Of a DNA stretch of 64,000 nucleotides, positions 37,479-47,823 are shown piece by piece. The notes beneath the pieces are model-generated. The model did no database searches and had not been told where the DNA came from. It saw nothing but the letters and a program-made list of their open reading frames with translations. The position numbers were made by a program, and so were the translations under genes. Every line of letters starts with the position of its first letter. Within the stretch, counting starts at the first letter, position 1. Source of the DNA: Aselliscus stoliczkanus (taxonomy: Eukaryota; Chordata; Mammalia; Chiroptera; Hipposideridae); the NCBI GenBank assembly GCA_033961575.1, contig CM066731.1:61843501-61907500 (forward strand). Reading direction: 5' to 3'.

Positions 37479-37510
37479 CTGTAATCAGAAAAATAAATTA
37501 AGAGGTTATT

Positions 37511-38741
37511 TTGTTGTTGTTTATTTTTTTTGGTTAATGAGCTGACAACCACTCTGGGAAGTGACATTGAAAATGAAGTGGTCTTCCAGGAGGTAGTTTC
37601 TCAGGCCTGGAGTGTTTCCTCCTGATGACTGGGAGCCCCCAGCTGTCACCAGCGGCCTCTAATATTTGAAGACTCAGAATTCAAGGTTCCAGTAGCAACA
37701 AGAACCCCACCTACTGGAAATGCTCTCTATTTTCCTCTCTTTCTGATTTTTATCTCATCACTATTCACTTGCCAACTTTCCTGGTATTTTTGCACATTGG
37801 ATGAAAAGACCAGTAAGCTAGAAAAGAACAGGAAATCTTTAAAAGGTAGAAACAGGCAGATTTTTTTTTTTTTAATGAGCTAAAGAGACCTTTAGAAATT
37901 AAAACGAAATGAAGAGGAACATTTCAAAAAGACAACGAGTTGCTTCGAAGGTATGACTTGGCTTCTCAACACCTCCCCTCAGACCTATTTTAAATCCCCA
38001 GTGCTCTCCTCCATTTACTTAATCTGTGCACAGTTTGAAAATTTGTCTAGCTTTCAAATATTTTAGCAATACACTGCAAACTCAGAAACATGCATGTGCC
38101 TTACCTTCTTTTGGCTATTACAGTAAGCTCATTAACCAAGATTTTTGCTCCTCTGTGTGTCTTCTTTGTGTCACACAGCTCGTTATAATAGCACATCATA
38201 TAGGTGTGCTCTACTGTTGTCTGATGGAAACATTTTTATAGCTTACATTCAAAAGCCAGGTAAAGCTGCCAGTCTCTTCATTTGCTAGGTGACCTCCAAT
38301 CCTTAGCACAGATGAGGTCCTTACATCCTGGCATCTAGTTTGAAGATATTGGCAAAATCTGTACTGATGTTAGAAGATTTTGGTTGAAACCTTCGTTGAG
38401 GCAGTTATCCTTGCTTTCTTGCTTTGTCACAAGCTATGTGGAGTGACCATAAACCTGGAGAAATGCCTGAATTACATAAACTTTGTGCAAAATGGCTGGT
38501 GGCACATGAATTTATAGCAGACTCAAGGATGAATAGGCAAGAGATCATAAGCCATGACTAGAAAATATACAACAGAATACTGAAGATGAGTTAGAACCAT
38601 TATATAAGGGGCAAGTAAACATGGTTCTTTAGCTATTTTAAAGCATAGTTTTATGGAGTACACATAAATAATAATCTCAGCAGTACCTTTTGTCCATTTA
38701 TGGACTTTATGTAAATACCAAGATTATTTACTCCCAAATGC
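37511..38741. other. No gene seen
   Basis: AT-rich unique-looking sequence. The frame at 38026-38241 has no recognised domain. Confidence 0.45.
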
Positions 38742-38819
38742 AAACTAATTTGGGAAGCATGAAAACTAAACTAATTTGGGAAGCATGAAAACCAAACTAA
38801 TTTGGGAAGCATGAAAACC
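38742..38819. repeat. 26-bp tandem repeat, three copies
   Basis: Three consecutive 26-bp units (38742-38767, 38768-38793, 38794-38819), each beginning aaactaatttgggaagcatg. Units 2 and 3 are identical and unit 1 differs only at its last base (t for c). A small, recent minisatellite expansion. Confidence 0.95.
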
Positions 38820-39269
38820 AGTTTATAAGTGCAGAAAACAGAACAGTCTCTTGTCATTGTCCCTCCATCTAAACCGTGATGCAGTTGAGAAACCATGCAA
38901 AAGAACAGAGGTCAACTCTTCCCTTCCCATCCGGGGCTTCCAGAAATGTCTCTGCTGTACACTGTTCTCAATTTGACTCTGTTCTCCTGACATTTCTTCT
39001 CACTTTCTAAATAGGGAAAGATGTTAACATTAATTCCGTGTACTGTTGATTAAATATTTGGGTCAAAAATCTGTCTGATGTATAATGTTTTCCTTTAGTC
39101 TGGTAATGTGATAGTTAGACTGATGAAGACGTATCATAAATGGAATTGTCCCCTGTTCCTGTCAGTGCTGCTTTCTGGTCTTTTTTCCTTGGTCTAATTC
39201 CCTGCCATACTAATAATGTGGTATGTTTTAAGAGCTAGATCAATGAACGATCATTTGAGGCTCATTTAG

Positions 39270-39500
39270 AGAAAGACAATCACTTGATTGAACAAACCCT
39301 CAAGAAGCATCTACATGTATTATGCCCCAAGCACTGGACTCTTCTAGAGTATAAAACGAGCAAAGTCCTAGAGGTTGCCGGAGTCTGGTGGGACCAACAG
39401 CTGTAGACAAGTACCTATAATGTAATGTGTAACGTGATCCATGCTGTAAAGGAGGAACCAACGAGCACTATGGGAAAATTATTTATACCTTAGTTAATAC
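39270..39500 (-). repeat. L2 LINE fragment, antisense
   Basis: 'acaaaccctcaagaagcatctacatgtattatgccccaagcactgg...aaaacgagcaaagtcc' with later 'gtagacaagtacctataatgtaatg' and 'gatccatgctgtaaagg' is the reversed L2 3' UTR order. Confidence 0.5.
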
Positions 39501-39644
39501 CATAATCAATAATTAACTTTTTACCTGTGAGACAAAGTGAGAGGAGAGGGAAAATAATAAAAAAGAAGTTATGAAAAATAAATAACATTGAACCATGACC
39601 TGGAAGTATCATAAGGATTTCATCAGATAAAAAAGGCAACAAGG

Positions 39645-40197
39645 GTGGGCCTGCCAAGTGGCGCAGTGGTTAAGAGTTGGCTTGGGACCCCACCTCTAAG
39701 CAGCAGGACCCCGGTTCAGATCCCACATGGGCCAGTGATGTTTCGCCCTCTACAGCTAAGATGGTGAACAACAACTCAACCTGGAGCTGGGCTGCCGTGA
39801 GTTGCCGGGATGGGCATAGGCTACAGTGGGGCTGGCCAGCAGTGGGCATGAGCTTTCGTGAGCTGCCATGAGCTGCTGTCCAATGGCAAGCAAGCAACTG
39901 CCTCATCTGGGAAGAGCGCAATGATAATACAAACATGGGCCAGTGAAGCAGGCGTCCTCCACAACTAGACTGAAGAACAAAAGGACAGCAACTTGGGCCG
40001 GCTGAGTGGCACGGTGGTTAAGCACTGGCTTGGGAAGCCAGCGGCCCCGGTTCGGGTCCCACATATGAGAGCCGGTGACACTGCCCTCAAAAAAAAAAAA
40101 AAAAAAAAAAAAGGACAGCAACTTGTCTGTTCCCCTTCCCCTATTCCCTAACACCGTTCCCCTCCCCCAATTCCCCAATAAAATCGTTTAAAAGAAA
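39645..40197 (+). mobile_element. Long tRNA-derived SINE, interrupted by a younger short SINE
   Basis: Head 'ggcctgccaagtggcgcagt', B box 'ccggttcagatcccac', body 'cacaactagactgaagaac', tail resumed after the nested insert with 'ctgttccccttcccc' and 'cccaattccccaataaaatc'. Perfect 14-bp duplication aaaaaaggcaacaa (39629-39642 and 40198-40211). Without the insert it is about 425 bp. Confidence 0.92.
39996..40108 (+). mobile_element. Short tRNA-derived SINE nested in a long SINE
   Basis: 'ggccggctgagtggcacggt' A-box region, hairpin 'ctggcttgggaagccag', B box 'cggttcgggtcccac', 'gtgacactgccctc', long poly(A). Perfect 17-bp duplication aaaaggacagcaacttg (39979-39995 and 40109-40125) within the host SINE's tail. 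This shows the short form was active after the long form. Confidence 0.95.
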
Positions 40198-40211
40198 AAA
40201 AAAGGCAACAA

Positions 40212-41925
40212 AGAGTGTTGTTGGAAGAATAGCAAACTGACATTGTTTGTCACCGAATTTGAAGTGAATACCATTCCACTGGCCGTTTTCTGTTTTTGAA
40301 TTGCAAACCTTACTTCGGGCTTTGGCTCTAGGATTCCAGACATAGAGGAATTGAAGGTTAAAAAAATAATCATAACTGCAAACCTACCAAGAGACCATCA
40401 TCCTGACCACACATGGATACTCTACGTGTTCCTTTCCACGGAGAAAGGTAAATTTCCAGTGACTTGCCATCCTAGGAAGCTCACTTGATATCAGGATTTT
40501 CTGGAACACTCTCCTCCCTCATCAAACTTCTCAGGAAGAAAAATTTTCATGAACTACAAACATGTCTAATGGTGCCATCTCCTGAGAATATTTGGATCTT
40601 AATGAGGGGCAAAGAATAAACTTTTAATAGGGTAATTTCAATCTTTAGTAACCAAGGAGAGAGAAATTTGCTGCAGGCTTCGCAGATTATTGTGACTGAT
40701 GTTTAATCCAGAGTTCCTCCTTGATGCCCCAAGACATCACGCTGCATAGGAGGAGCCAGGAGCCCCCAGTTCTATCTACTCCTGAGGGACACCCTGCACT
40801 ATACATTAGCAACAAAATGTTCAAGGTTGCCTAGACAATGGAGGAGGAATTGAGCTTATTTAGGGCTGGTTAGATCCTCAAGCATACTCATGGGTTTGCT
40901 TTTGACACATCTCTCTCTCCTTCAGAATGTCCTTATTTTTAAGCAGTCAACCAACCATTCCAAACTTATTTCAATAAATTTTAAATTAGAGGTCTAAAAT
41001 AGCCTTTGAGGAACTCTAGATTAATTTGTATTAATTTCAAGTGAAATGTCAATTGAATGCTAACGCCATATTAGGAAAGTACAGAGTGTATAATGCATAT
41101 CTTAATGATTGATTAAATTTTACCTGTTGTGATTGGCCTTTTATTAATCCAGCAAAGTCTTACTGAGTGAATAATAAGGCAGTAACTCACAATCTAATTC
41201 GTTTGTCTCAATTTCTTTACAATTGTCACTTTTTCCTTTCCAGTGAACAGTGAAATGTGAAGAAAAAAACAATTAGCTCTATTTTAGATATTTTTCCTTT
41301 CAATACTGAATCTTCAAAGATAAAATGGCAGAGTTAAATCATCTACTTATAATACAATATATGCAGAGAAAAAGAATATAGCAGATCTTTTTTTTTTAAC
41401 ATCAGGATCGTAAGGTATAACGAGCTCAAATTTGAACTTCTAAAGACTAACTAACTTATGTCAATTCCTTAAAATCTTATTATCAAGAAATTATTCAGAA
41501 AGGTGAGAACCAAAACAAATCACTTTGGACTATAAATGATTTGGAGATATCATATCAAAAGGGGATGTTCTCTTTTGCACAAACAATGATGCCAGATAGA
41601 GCTTTCCTGACCAGGAAGCCAAATTTCCCCAGACGTACTTCCGGATGAGTAAGCCTTCTCCCCAACCCCTTCCTGCTGTTGTGTTCCATCCTAATTACTG
41701 CTAGAAAATGGCTGCCAGAAGTGTGATGTGTGATGTGGATCTTTGGTGACTCTGGTGCAATGATCAGTAGCTCACAGTTTAAAAAATTGGACTGTAAGAA
41801 TGGATTAGATGGAAGGGAACATGAGCAGGAAAGAAGGAGAGAATAAGAAGAAAACACCTTGCATTGTACATATGTTATCCTACATTTTCAGAGAATGAAA
41901 TGTTTCACTTGCAAGAAAGTCATTA
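40212..41925. other. No gene seen
   Basis: AT-rich unique-looking sequence. The frame at 41555-41857 has no recognised domain. Confidence 0.45.
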
Positions 41926-41939
41926 TATGTATGTAAGTA

Positions 41940-42022
<83 letters not shown>
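41926..42022. repeat. Compound (GTAT)n-(GT)n-(AT)n microsatellite
   Basis: A few 'atgtatgtaagt' units, then about 17 GT units, then about 24 AT units. It lies 58 bp upstream of the mariner miniature element at 42081. Confidence 0.97.
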
Positions 42023-42026
<4 letters not shown>

Positions 42027-42080
42027 AGTTGTTCACTTAAAAACTAGCACACAACAAAATGCACTGAAGACAAAATCCTA

Positions 42081-42160
42081 TTGGGTTGTCAGAAAAGTCA
42101 TGACTCCTTTTTGCAACGAAAAACAGAAAAAATACATCATGACTTTTCCGACAACCCAAT
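42081..42160. mobile_element. Mariner-type miniature inverted-repeat element, copy 2
   Basis: 80 bp with TA on both sides (42079-42080, 42161-42162). It starts ttgggttgtcagaaaagtca and ends tgacttttccgacaacccaa, so the TIRs are near-perfect for about 23 bp. It shares the centre 'ttttgcaacgaaaaaca' with copy 1 at 9047. No coding capacity. Confidence 0.93.
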
Positions 42161-42162
42161 AT

Positions 42163-43685
42163 ATTGGGCAGAATATAATTTTCTTTTTAATGACTCCAAA
42201 GGCGTTTCAGAATCTTGCAATCCCCATTTTGAACATCAATTGTTGCTCTGTGTTAAACATGGAAGTATCTGCTAAGGGAGTCCACCCATTAACCAAGTGT
42301 TACTGTGTTTTTTAAAAATAGTTCACAAACAAGAAGACAGACACTTCCTAGAAAAGGTCCCAGTTTAGGAGCTGATTTTGAGCAGGGCCACTTGGTGGAG
42401 GATGAATCCTGTGACACAGTGCAGCACTTACTCACAGTGAGAGGCGGTGCTCAATTTGAGTGCGAACACATCTTTTAACCTTTCCCCGCCTCTGTCGCCT
42501 CTCAGGCAATGTGAGATGATAAGGTCAGCTCCTCTCAGGATACCGGTGAGAAATGAGCTAAGAAGAGGAGAGAAAAACACCTCACAGATCAATATATGTC
42601 ACAGAACTTCCAATAGAAGTGTTGCATGTGTGAATAGATCATTGATTTTTAGAATTTCTGATTCTTTGATGCCATGCCCAGTAAGCTGGATCTTAGCCGA
42701 GGCACTCTTGTTGGTCTGGGGCCACTTTGGCTTACTAGGAGCCTGGGTCTCTGCTGAACGTGGGTCTCTGCTGAAGTCATGTGGCATCTGGGAGTGCAGA
42801 CGAGTTTAGCTAACTTATCTTCGCAGAACGTAAGAAGTTGTCACACCGTTAGATTTGAGTTCCGTGCTGACTCTTCTTCCCCTTCAGATGCCAAGAGGAT
42901 GCCTCCATTGGGAGTCATGACAGCCACACTTGTGAAGTTGATTCTGTCTGGTACAGGGTGTTTTGTTTGTTTCCCACAGATGTTTTCTTTCATTCTGTTG
43001 GCCTCTTTACCTGCTCCCCTAGTTGTCTATTCAGGGGCAGCTTGCTCTGTCTCGAACTGCAGGTCATTAGGTAGAAGGTGTTACTCTTTAGCTAGAACCT
43101 GTGAACACTACAATTTATCAGTCTGTCAACTGGAATGCCAGACTTTACAAGTGAATGTTTGCATTACAAGCTGTGCTCCTACAGCCAGTCTTTCACTCTG
43201 ACCTGCCGGGGAGGTGGGGGCCAGCCCACAGGCTTCTGGGAAATATGTGGTAACATAGTGCTGGTAACTCTGTACCTTTGGTCATTTAGAAAATTACAAG
43301 AGTGTGACTAATAGAGTTGAGGTGCCCACCAGATAACTAGATTTTTTTTTTTTTTTCAAAAAGATTTTTGACTGCAAGGACTGGTTAGCTAAGATTTTGC
43401 TAGAGCCCCTCACCAGGCCATATTTACAGTAACTGGGATGTTGACGCCATTGATGATTCTGTGGATTTGGGAGAAGGGATGGGTTATAGAAGAGTGACTT
43501 CCATCTATTGACTGTTGTTCCAACCATGCTTGAGATTAAACATAAGATATACTTTAAAAAATAAGACATGTCAGAGCATTTTGTGCCTACGTCTGGGCTG
43601 CCTGCCCATCTTAAGTGCTATGACAGTACTCAATGTGATGTCGCTGTGAAAAGATGTGTCACCCTGGACCATACCTGCCTGTGAC
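42163..43685. other. No gene seen
   Basis: Frames at 42447-43201 are open but show no domain I recognise. 'cctgccggggaggtgggggccag' at 43201-43223 is locally GC-rich. Confidence 0.4.
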
Positions 43686-43689
43686 TTAC

Positions 43690-43800
43690 CTGACTACTAC
43701 AAAGTAAGCACCTGGAAAGCAGTAATGTTTTCTTTCTGTCTCCAGCACCCAGCACTGTGCCTGCTATGCTGGAGGCCCTGAAGAAGTAACTGAGAGCGAA
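43690..43800 (+). repeat. L2 LINE 3' terminus
   Basis: 'agtaagcacctggaaagcagtaatgttttc...tctccagcacccagcactgtgcctgc' matches the L2 terminal segment. Confidence 0.45.
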
Positions 43801-44144
43801 TAGGGAGGGGGAAATAGAGGGAAAGGGATAGAAGAAGGAAGAAAAGGAAAAGAGGCTCTGTAAATGCCAAGCTTCTTTAGCACAGACAGATGTGGTACCA
43901 AGAGCTCAAACTCCATTCATTACCTTTAAGTTGTGGGTTTTCATAGTATATTCAGTTTCTAAATAAATGAAGTTTTAGCATAACTGTATCCCTTGGTTTT
44001 TTTACTTTTGACTTTACTTTTTAAAATACAAGTCAGCTAGACTCGCATTGTGGTTTTGGTTGTGAGGTGGGGGTGGGATGTAGCTAACTGGCTAACCCCC
44101 TCAGAGGGCACTAAACACAGATGTATGAGCACCTCCCATTCTTT

Positions 44145-44490
44145 TCTAATTTTTTTAATTAAGTTTATTGGGGTGACAGTGGTTAGTAAAATTACATAGT
44201 TTTCAGGTATACATTTCTATAGTACATCATCTATATATCACATTGTGTGCTCACCACCCAGGGTCAGTTCTTCTTCCATCACCACATATTTGATCCCCTT
44301 TACCCTCTTCTACCATCCTCCCTCCCCCCTTACCCTCTGGTAACCACTAATCTGTTGTCTGTGTCTATGAGTTTTTGTTTCTTTGTTTGTCTTATTGCTT
44401 TGTTGCTTTCAGTTTTAAATCCTACATATCAGTGAAGTCATATGGTTCTTAACTTTTTCTTTCTGACTTATTTCGCTTAGCATGATAATC
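44145..44490 (-). mobile_element. L1 3' end, minus strand, 5' truncated
   Basis: On the + strand: 'aagtttattggggtgacagtggttagtaaaattacatag', 'tcaggtatacatttctatagtacatcatc', 'ctctggtaaccactaatctgttgtctgtgtctatgag', ending with 'tcagtgaagtcatatgg...tctgacttatttcgcttagcatgataatctc' (reverse of ORF2's last codons). About 345 bp, same subfamily as 49553-49850. Confidence 0.88.
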
Positions 44491-44504
44491 TCAAGATTCT
44501 TGAC

Positions 44505-44765
44505 CAGCGTGGGAGACAGCAGAGCCTAGTAATGACTGAAAGCATGGGCTCTCCAATCCAACATGGGTTGAGAATCTGCTCTCCCACTAACTAAATATGT
44601 GCCCTTGACAAGTTATGTATCTGTGCCATCATCTCCTCATCAGGAAAATAGCGGGTAAGGTGATAGTGACTATGATATAGGGCTGTTGGAGGACTCAGTG
44701 AGGTTATATATTAAAGCATTCAGTACAGTGCCAGGTACCTTGGATACATGTTCTAAGTAGTAGCA
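44505..44765 (+). repeat. MIR SINE, near full-length
   Basis: 'cagagcctagtaatgactgaaagcatgggctctccaatcc', 'gggttgagaatctgctctcccactaactaaatatgtgcccttgacaagttatg', 'catctcctcatcaggaaaata', 'gggctgttggaggactcagtgagg', 'agtacagtgccaggta'. Good match to MIR throughout. Confidence 0.88.
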
Positions 44766-46540
44766 CTAAAAAGCCATCCTTCCCCAGGAAGGTGGCCTGC
44801 CTTTGGTGCCAATGATTCGGAGACACCTGCTATGAGCACTGAACACTGCAGAAATCCTTTAAGGAGCCAAAGGGGTAGGAGGCAGGGGGTGGAGGGGGAA
44901 GCCTGACACTGAAGTGAACTAAATCTGTGCGAGTGGCTATTTTTATCAGCCCAACCACAGTGGGTTGTGTGATCGGTGTCTACTTTTGATCCAGTTCTTT
45001 TTATAGAGGCTGGCTTTTCTTAAAGGCAACTGCCCTCCATCCCTTGCCAGGCTGCTGAACTGATGTGGGAGATTACTTATGGAGTAGTTATCATCTGCAA
45101 TCTGGAATAGACAACAGTTAGATTAGGAATTAGATACTCTGTTAAAATATAAAAACAGTCTCATTATTAACTCTGGCCTAGATTCAGCATAATAGTGCTT
45201 TATTCACCAAGACTGCAAACCCAGCGTTGCCATTTTTAAAAGTGCTTCCGATGGGCTGCTAGGCTCCACCTGAACCGGCAGCTTTGGGAAAAACAAGCAC
45301 CCCCATGGGTATACCCCAGTGTCCTGTCCCCTTTATTCTTAGGAAGAAACCTTGACTTCAACCCTTTCAAACATTTTCCCATTATTATCACTCCGACAGG
45401 TTCAACTGCAGTGCCCTTGTTCCGAAAGAGCATTTATATGAAGTTATAAACTGATATCAAAGTAGGACATCTGTATCATTTGATGATTTTAAAATATAGT
45501 TTTAAAGAATTGTCTGAATGTGTCCTCTCTGTATTGTCATCCTGAAAAGTTATTTTGAAGAGCCCAAATGGGGACTATTACCATCCCAGTACTAGACCAC
45601 ACAATCCACAATGCAATGCCAGAGTAGATATACTTAAATGTGAGTCTCTGGAAGAAGAAAACTGAATGAGATTCATGCCATTGCCTCTGAGTCTTCAGTA
45701 CTAAGCATCCAGATGGAGGGGACCTCTTGAAAGAGGACATTGATGTCAGTCTACTGGGGTGTGCCCTAGGGGAATACCTGGCTGTGTAATGTACACAGTG
45801 TATCCCAGTCACAAGATTTTCAATAGTTTCAGGTAAACGGTCAGCCATTTTAGAAAACCATGGACTTTTTCTCCCTTGTTCTTTACCCCGAGAGCCAGAC
45901 AGGTGGTCCACACAGGCATGTGATGATGAATTAAGCAGCTTGTACTGTACAGAGCGCATTTTCATTACTGGGAACAAAGCCCGCTGCGGGGGAAATTTGA
46001 TAGGTGGCTTCCACTCAAAGGACAAGATGCATTTATCTGAAGGCAATTTAGTGGTTTATAATGGACTGCAGGACCCCTTTGTCTCCTTGTCACAATCTTC
46101 CTGTGAGCATCACCATGATTCATAGTAAAAATTATAGTCACTTCCTATCATCCCGGCTATTTAAATCAGACTCCCCAACCTACGATCTTCACAATGTGAA
46201 GTAGAATTCAGGAGTGCAGTTCCATTTTTTAACACAGTATTTTGCATTTGTACAAATGAGAATTGGTCACCCGGAAGTGTCTTTTTAGGTTATTTCTTGT
46301 GCTTTGCCATAGATAAGTACTGAGGCTTTTACAAGTATTTTGATTGCAAACAGTTGGAATTTCATCATTTCCCAGCAAGACTTATTATTTTACTCATGAA
46401 AGTCATTGTGCATGTCACAAAAATGGCACTAATTCCCCATTCCCCACAAGAATGTGTAAATCAGCCTTGATACTCAACCTGGGTAAAGGTCTCCCAAACA
46501 TAAAAAAAATGATGAGGTTCTAAATTAACAAGGTATTGTC
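44766..46540. other. No gene seen
   Basis: The 169-codon minus frame (45537-46046) has no domain or membrane segment I recognise. A 'ggcagggggtggaggggg' G-rich patch lies near 44880. Confidence 0.4.
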
Positions 46541-46542
46541 TA

Positions 46543-46625
46543 GACCAGTGATTCTCAAGCTTTACCGTGTGTCAGTGTCATTCAGGGTCCTTGATAAAAA
46601 CTCAGTCTGGGCCCTTTGCGACTTC
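46543..46625 (+). mobile_element. MER5-type hAT fragment
   Basis: 'ccagtgattctcaagctttaccgtgtgtcagtgtcattcagggtccttgataaaaactcagtctgggccc' is the 5' half of a MER5-type (hAT-Charlie) miniature element. The 3' half is missing. Confidence 0.7.
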
Positions 46626-47519
46626 AGTGAGGATGGCTTTTGTGTTCTTTATGGTCTTGCCAAGATCATTTTATTCTTTCATTTATTAGAGAGAGTAACA
46701 ACCTTGGACCGTCTCCTGGGAGTAGTAATGGCACTGTTTGTCTTGCAATACACATAGGGTTGCATAGTACACGTAGTAGTCATTTACTAAACCAATCACC
46801 AATCCCTTCGTCACCTGGTTTGCTCAGATGCCATCAAGATTATTCTTAATGGACGCCATTAAGATATATTACAGAAATTGGATATGGCTGACTGAAGTTC
46901 AAACTTCACAGAAATGAAAGCTTCCCAACAAACCAGGCTGCAAGTTGATAGACAAGTTGTTTGATCATTGCCCCTGCTTAGGGAATATACGTGCTAGAGA
47001 AACAATTTCCATGCATTCGTGCAGGACTGCAGTCCATGTTGCTGGGATTTGGGCAATTTCAAAATCCCAGCAACACAAAAGGCTGACCGATTTCCCAAAT
47101 TTCACACAGAAATGCACTTGACAACAAAATTTGGCCTGAACTGATGTGAAGTTATTAACAGCCTTTACTTACTGTATAATTTGACCATTTAATGTGAATA
47201 TGGGAACATTTCACAGCAGAAATATTATTGATTTGGATTTACCATTGGCAGTGTTATGCTGTATTCAGTGTATGCACCCTATTGCCTTTCCATTATTTAA
47301 AAATGAATTCTGAAATAATATTTGGCCCCAAGATGTTCAGATATGAATTTGTGGACTAGAATGATCTTATTCAATATTGATGATGGAGAAGTGGGGATTG
47401 TTAGCTACCTTAGCACAGTGCCAAGAGTTGTTACTGATACAATTCGACAAGATAAGATTTATTTATTAAAACTTAAAATGATCAATTTTTTTTATTAAGG
47501 ACAAATGTTAATATATATA

Positions 47520-47752
47520 CCAGGAATGCCAAAAAAAATGTATACAAGTGGACACTTTGGTCAACGTTGCTCAAGCGGTACTTTGCCGTCATCAGAAGTG
47601 TCTGGATGCTAATGGTATGATGGTACCACTTTGAGCACTTCTTGTAATTGCAGAAGTCAAACATGGCTTGTATTCATCTTTTGTTATCAGTATATAGTGA
47701 GTGTTACAATTTTAATAGTTTTTTCTTTCTTAAAATGTGTATACATTTTTTT

Positions 47753-47757
<5 letters not shown>
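47520..47757 (+). mobile_element. Tc1/mariner-like element with possible transposase tail
   Basis: Left end 'ccaggaatgccaaaaaaaatg' after TA, right end '..aaatgtgtatacatttttttggc', its inverted partner. The inside (47560-47665) has a broken frame ending in a tract that reads like a mariner transposase C-terminus (short 'HFEH' near 47631-47645). 'attcatcttttgttatcagtatatagtgagtg' is shared with the short copy at 37011. Non-functional: stops and most of the gene missing. Confidence 0.7.

Positions 47758-47821
<64 letters not shown>
47755..47821. repeat. (CT)n-(AT)n microsatellite at a transposon end
   Basis: About 16 CT units followed by about 17 AT units. It replaces the last few bases expected of the mariner terminal repeat (47520-47757). 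Confidence 0.95.

Positions 47822-47823
<2 letters not shown>

Larger units (their letters stand above)
36350..37510 (+). mobile_element. Old L1 (L1M class) 3' end serving as host for three later insertions
   Basis: Old L1 3' text is seen in four pieces: 36360-36500 ('caacaattctatgaattcatgcc', 'atatatgtccaagtatcac'), 36903-37008 ('gatactggttggatgaatgatggtaaacccatatg'), 37146-37361 ('gtgaaaaagcaaactac...tttttctttcatttttctttgtgctttt') and after 37495. Between them sit an MLT1 LTR, a mariner element and a short SINE. No reading frame remains. Confidence 0.6.

Noticed and set aside
45537..46046. 169-codon minus-strand open frame
   Set aside because: No recognisable motif or conserved segment. 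Cannot be supported as an exon.
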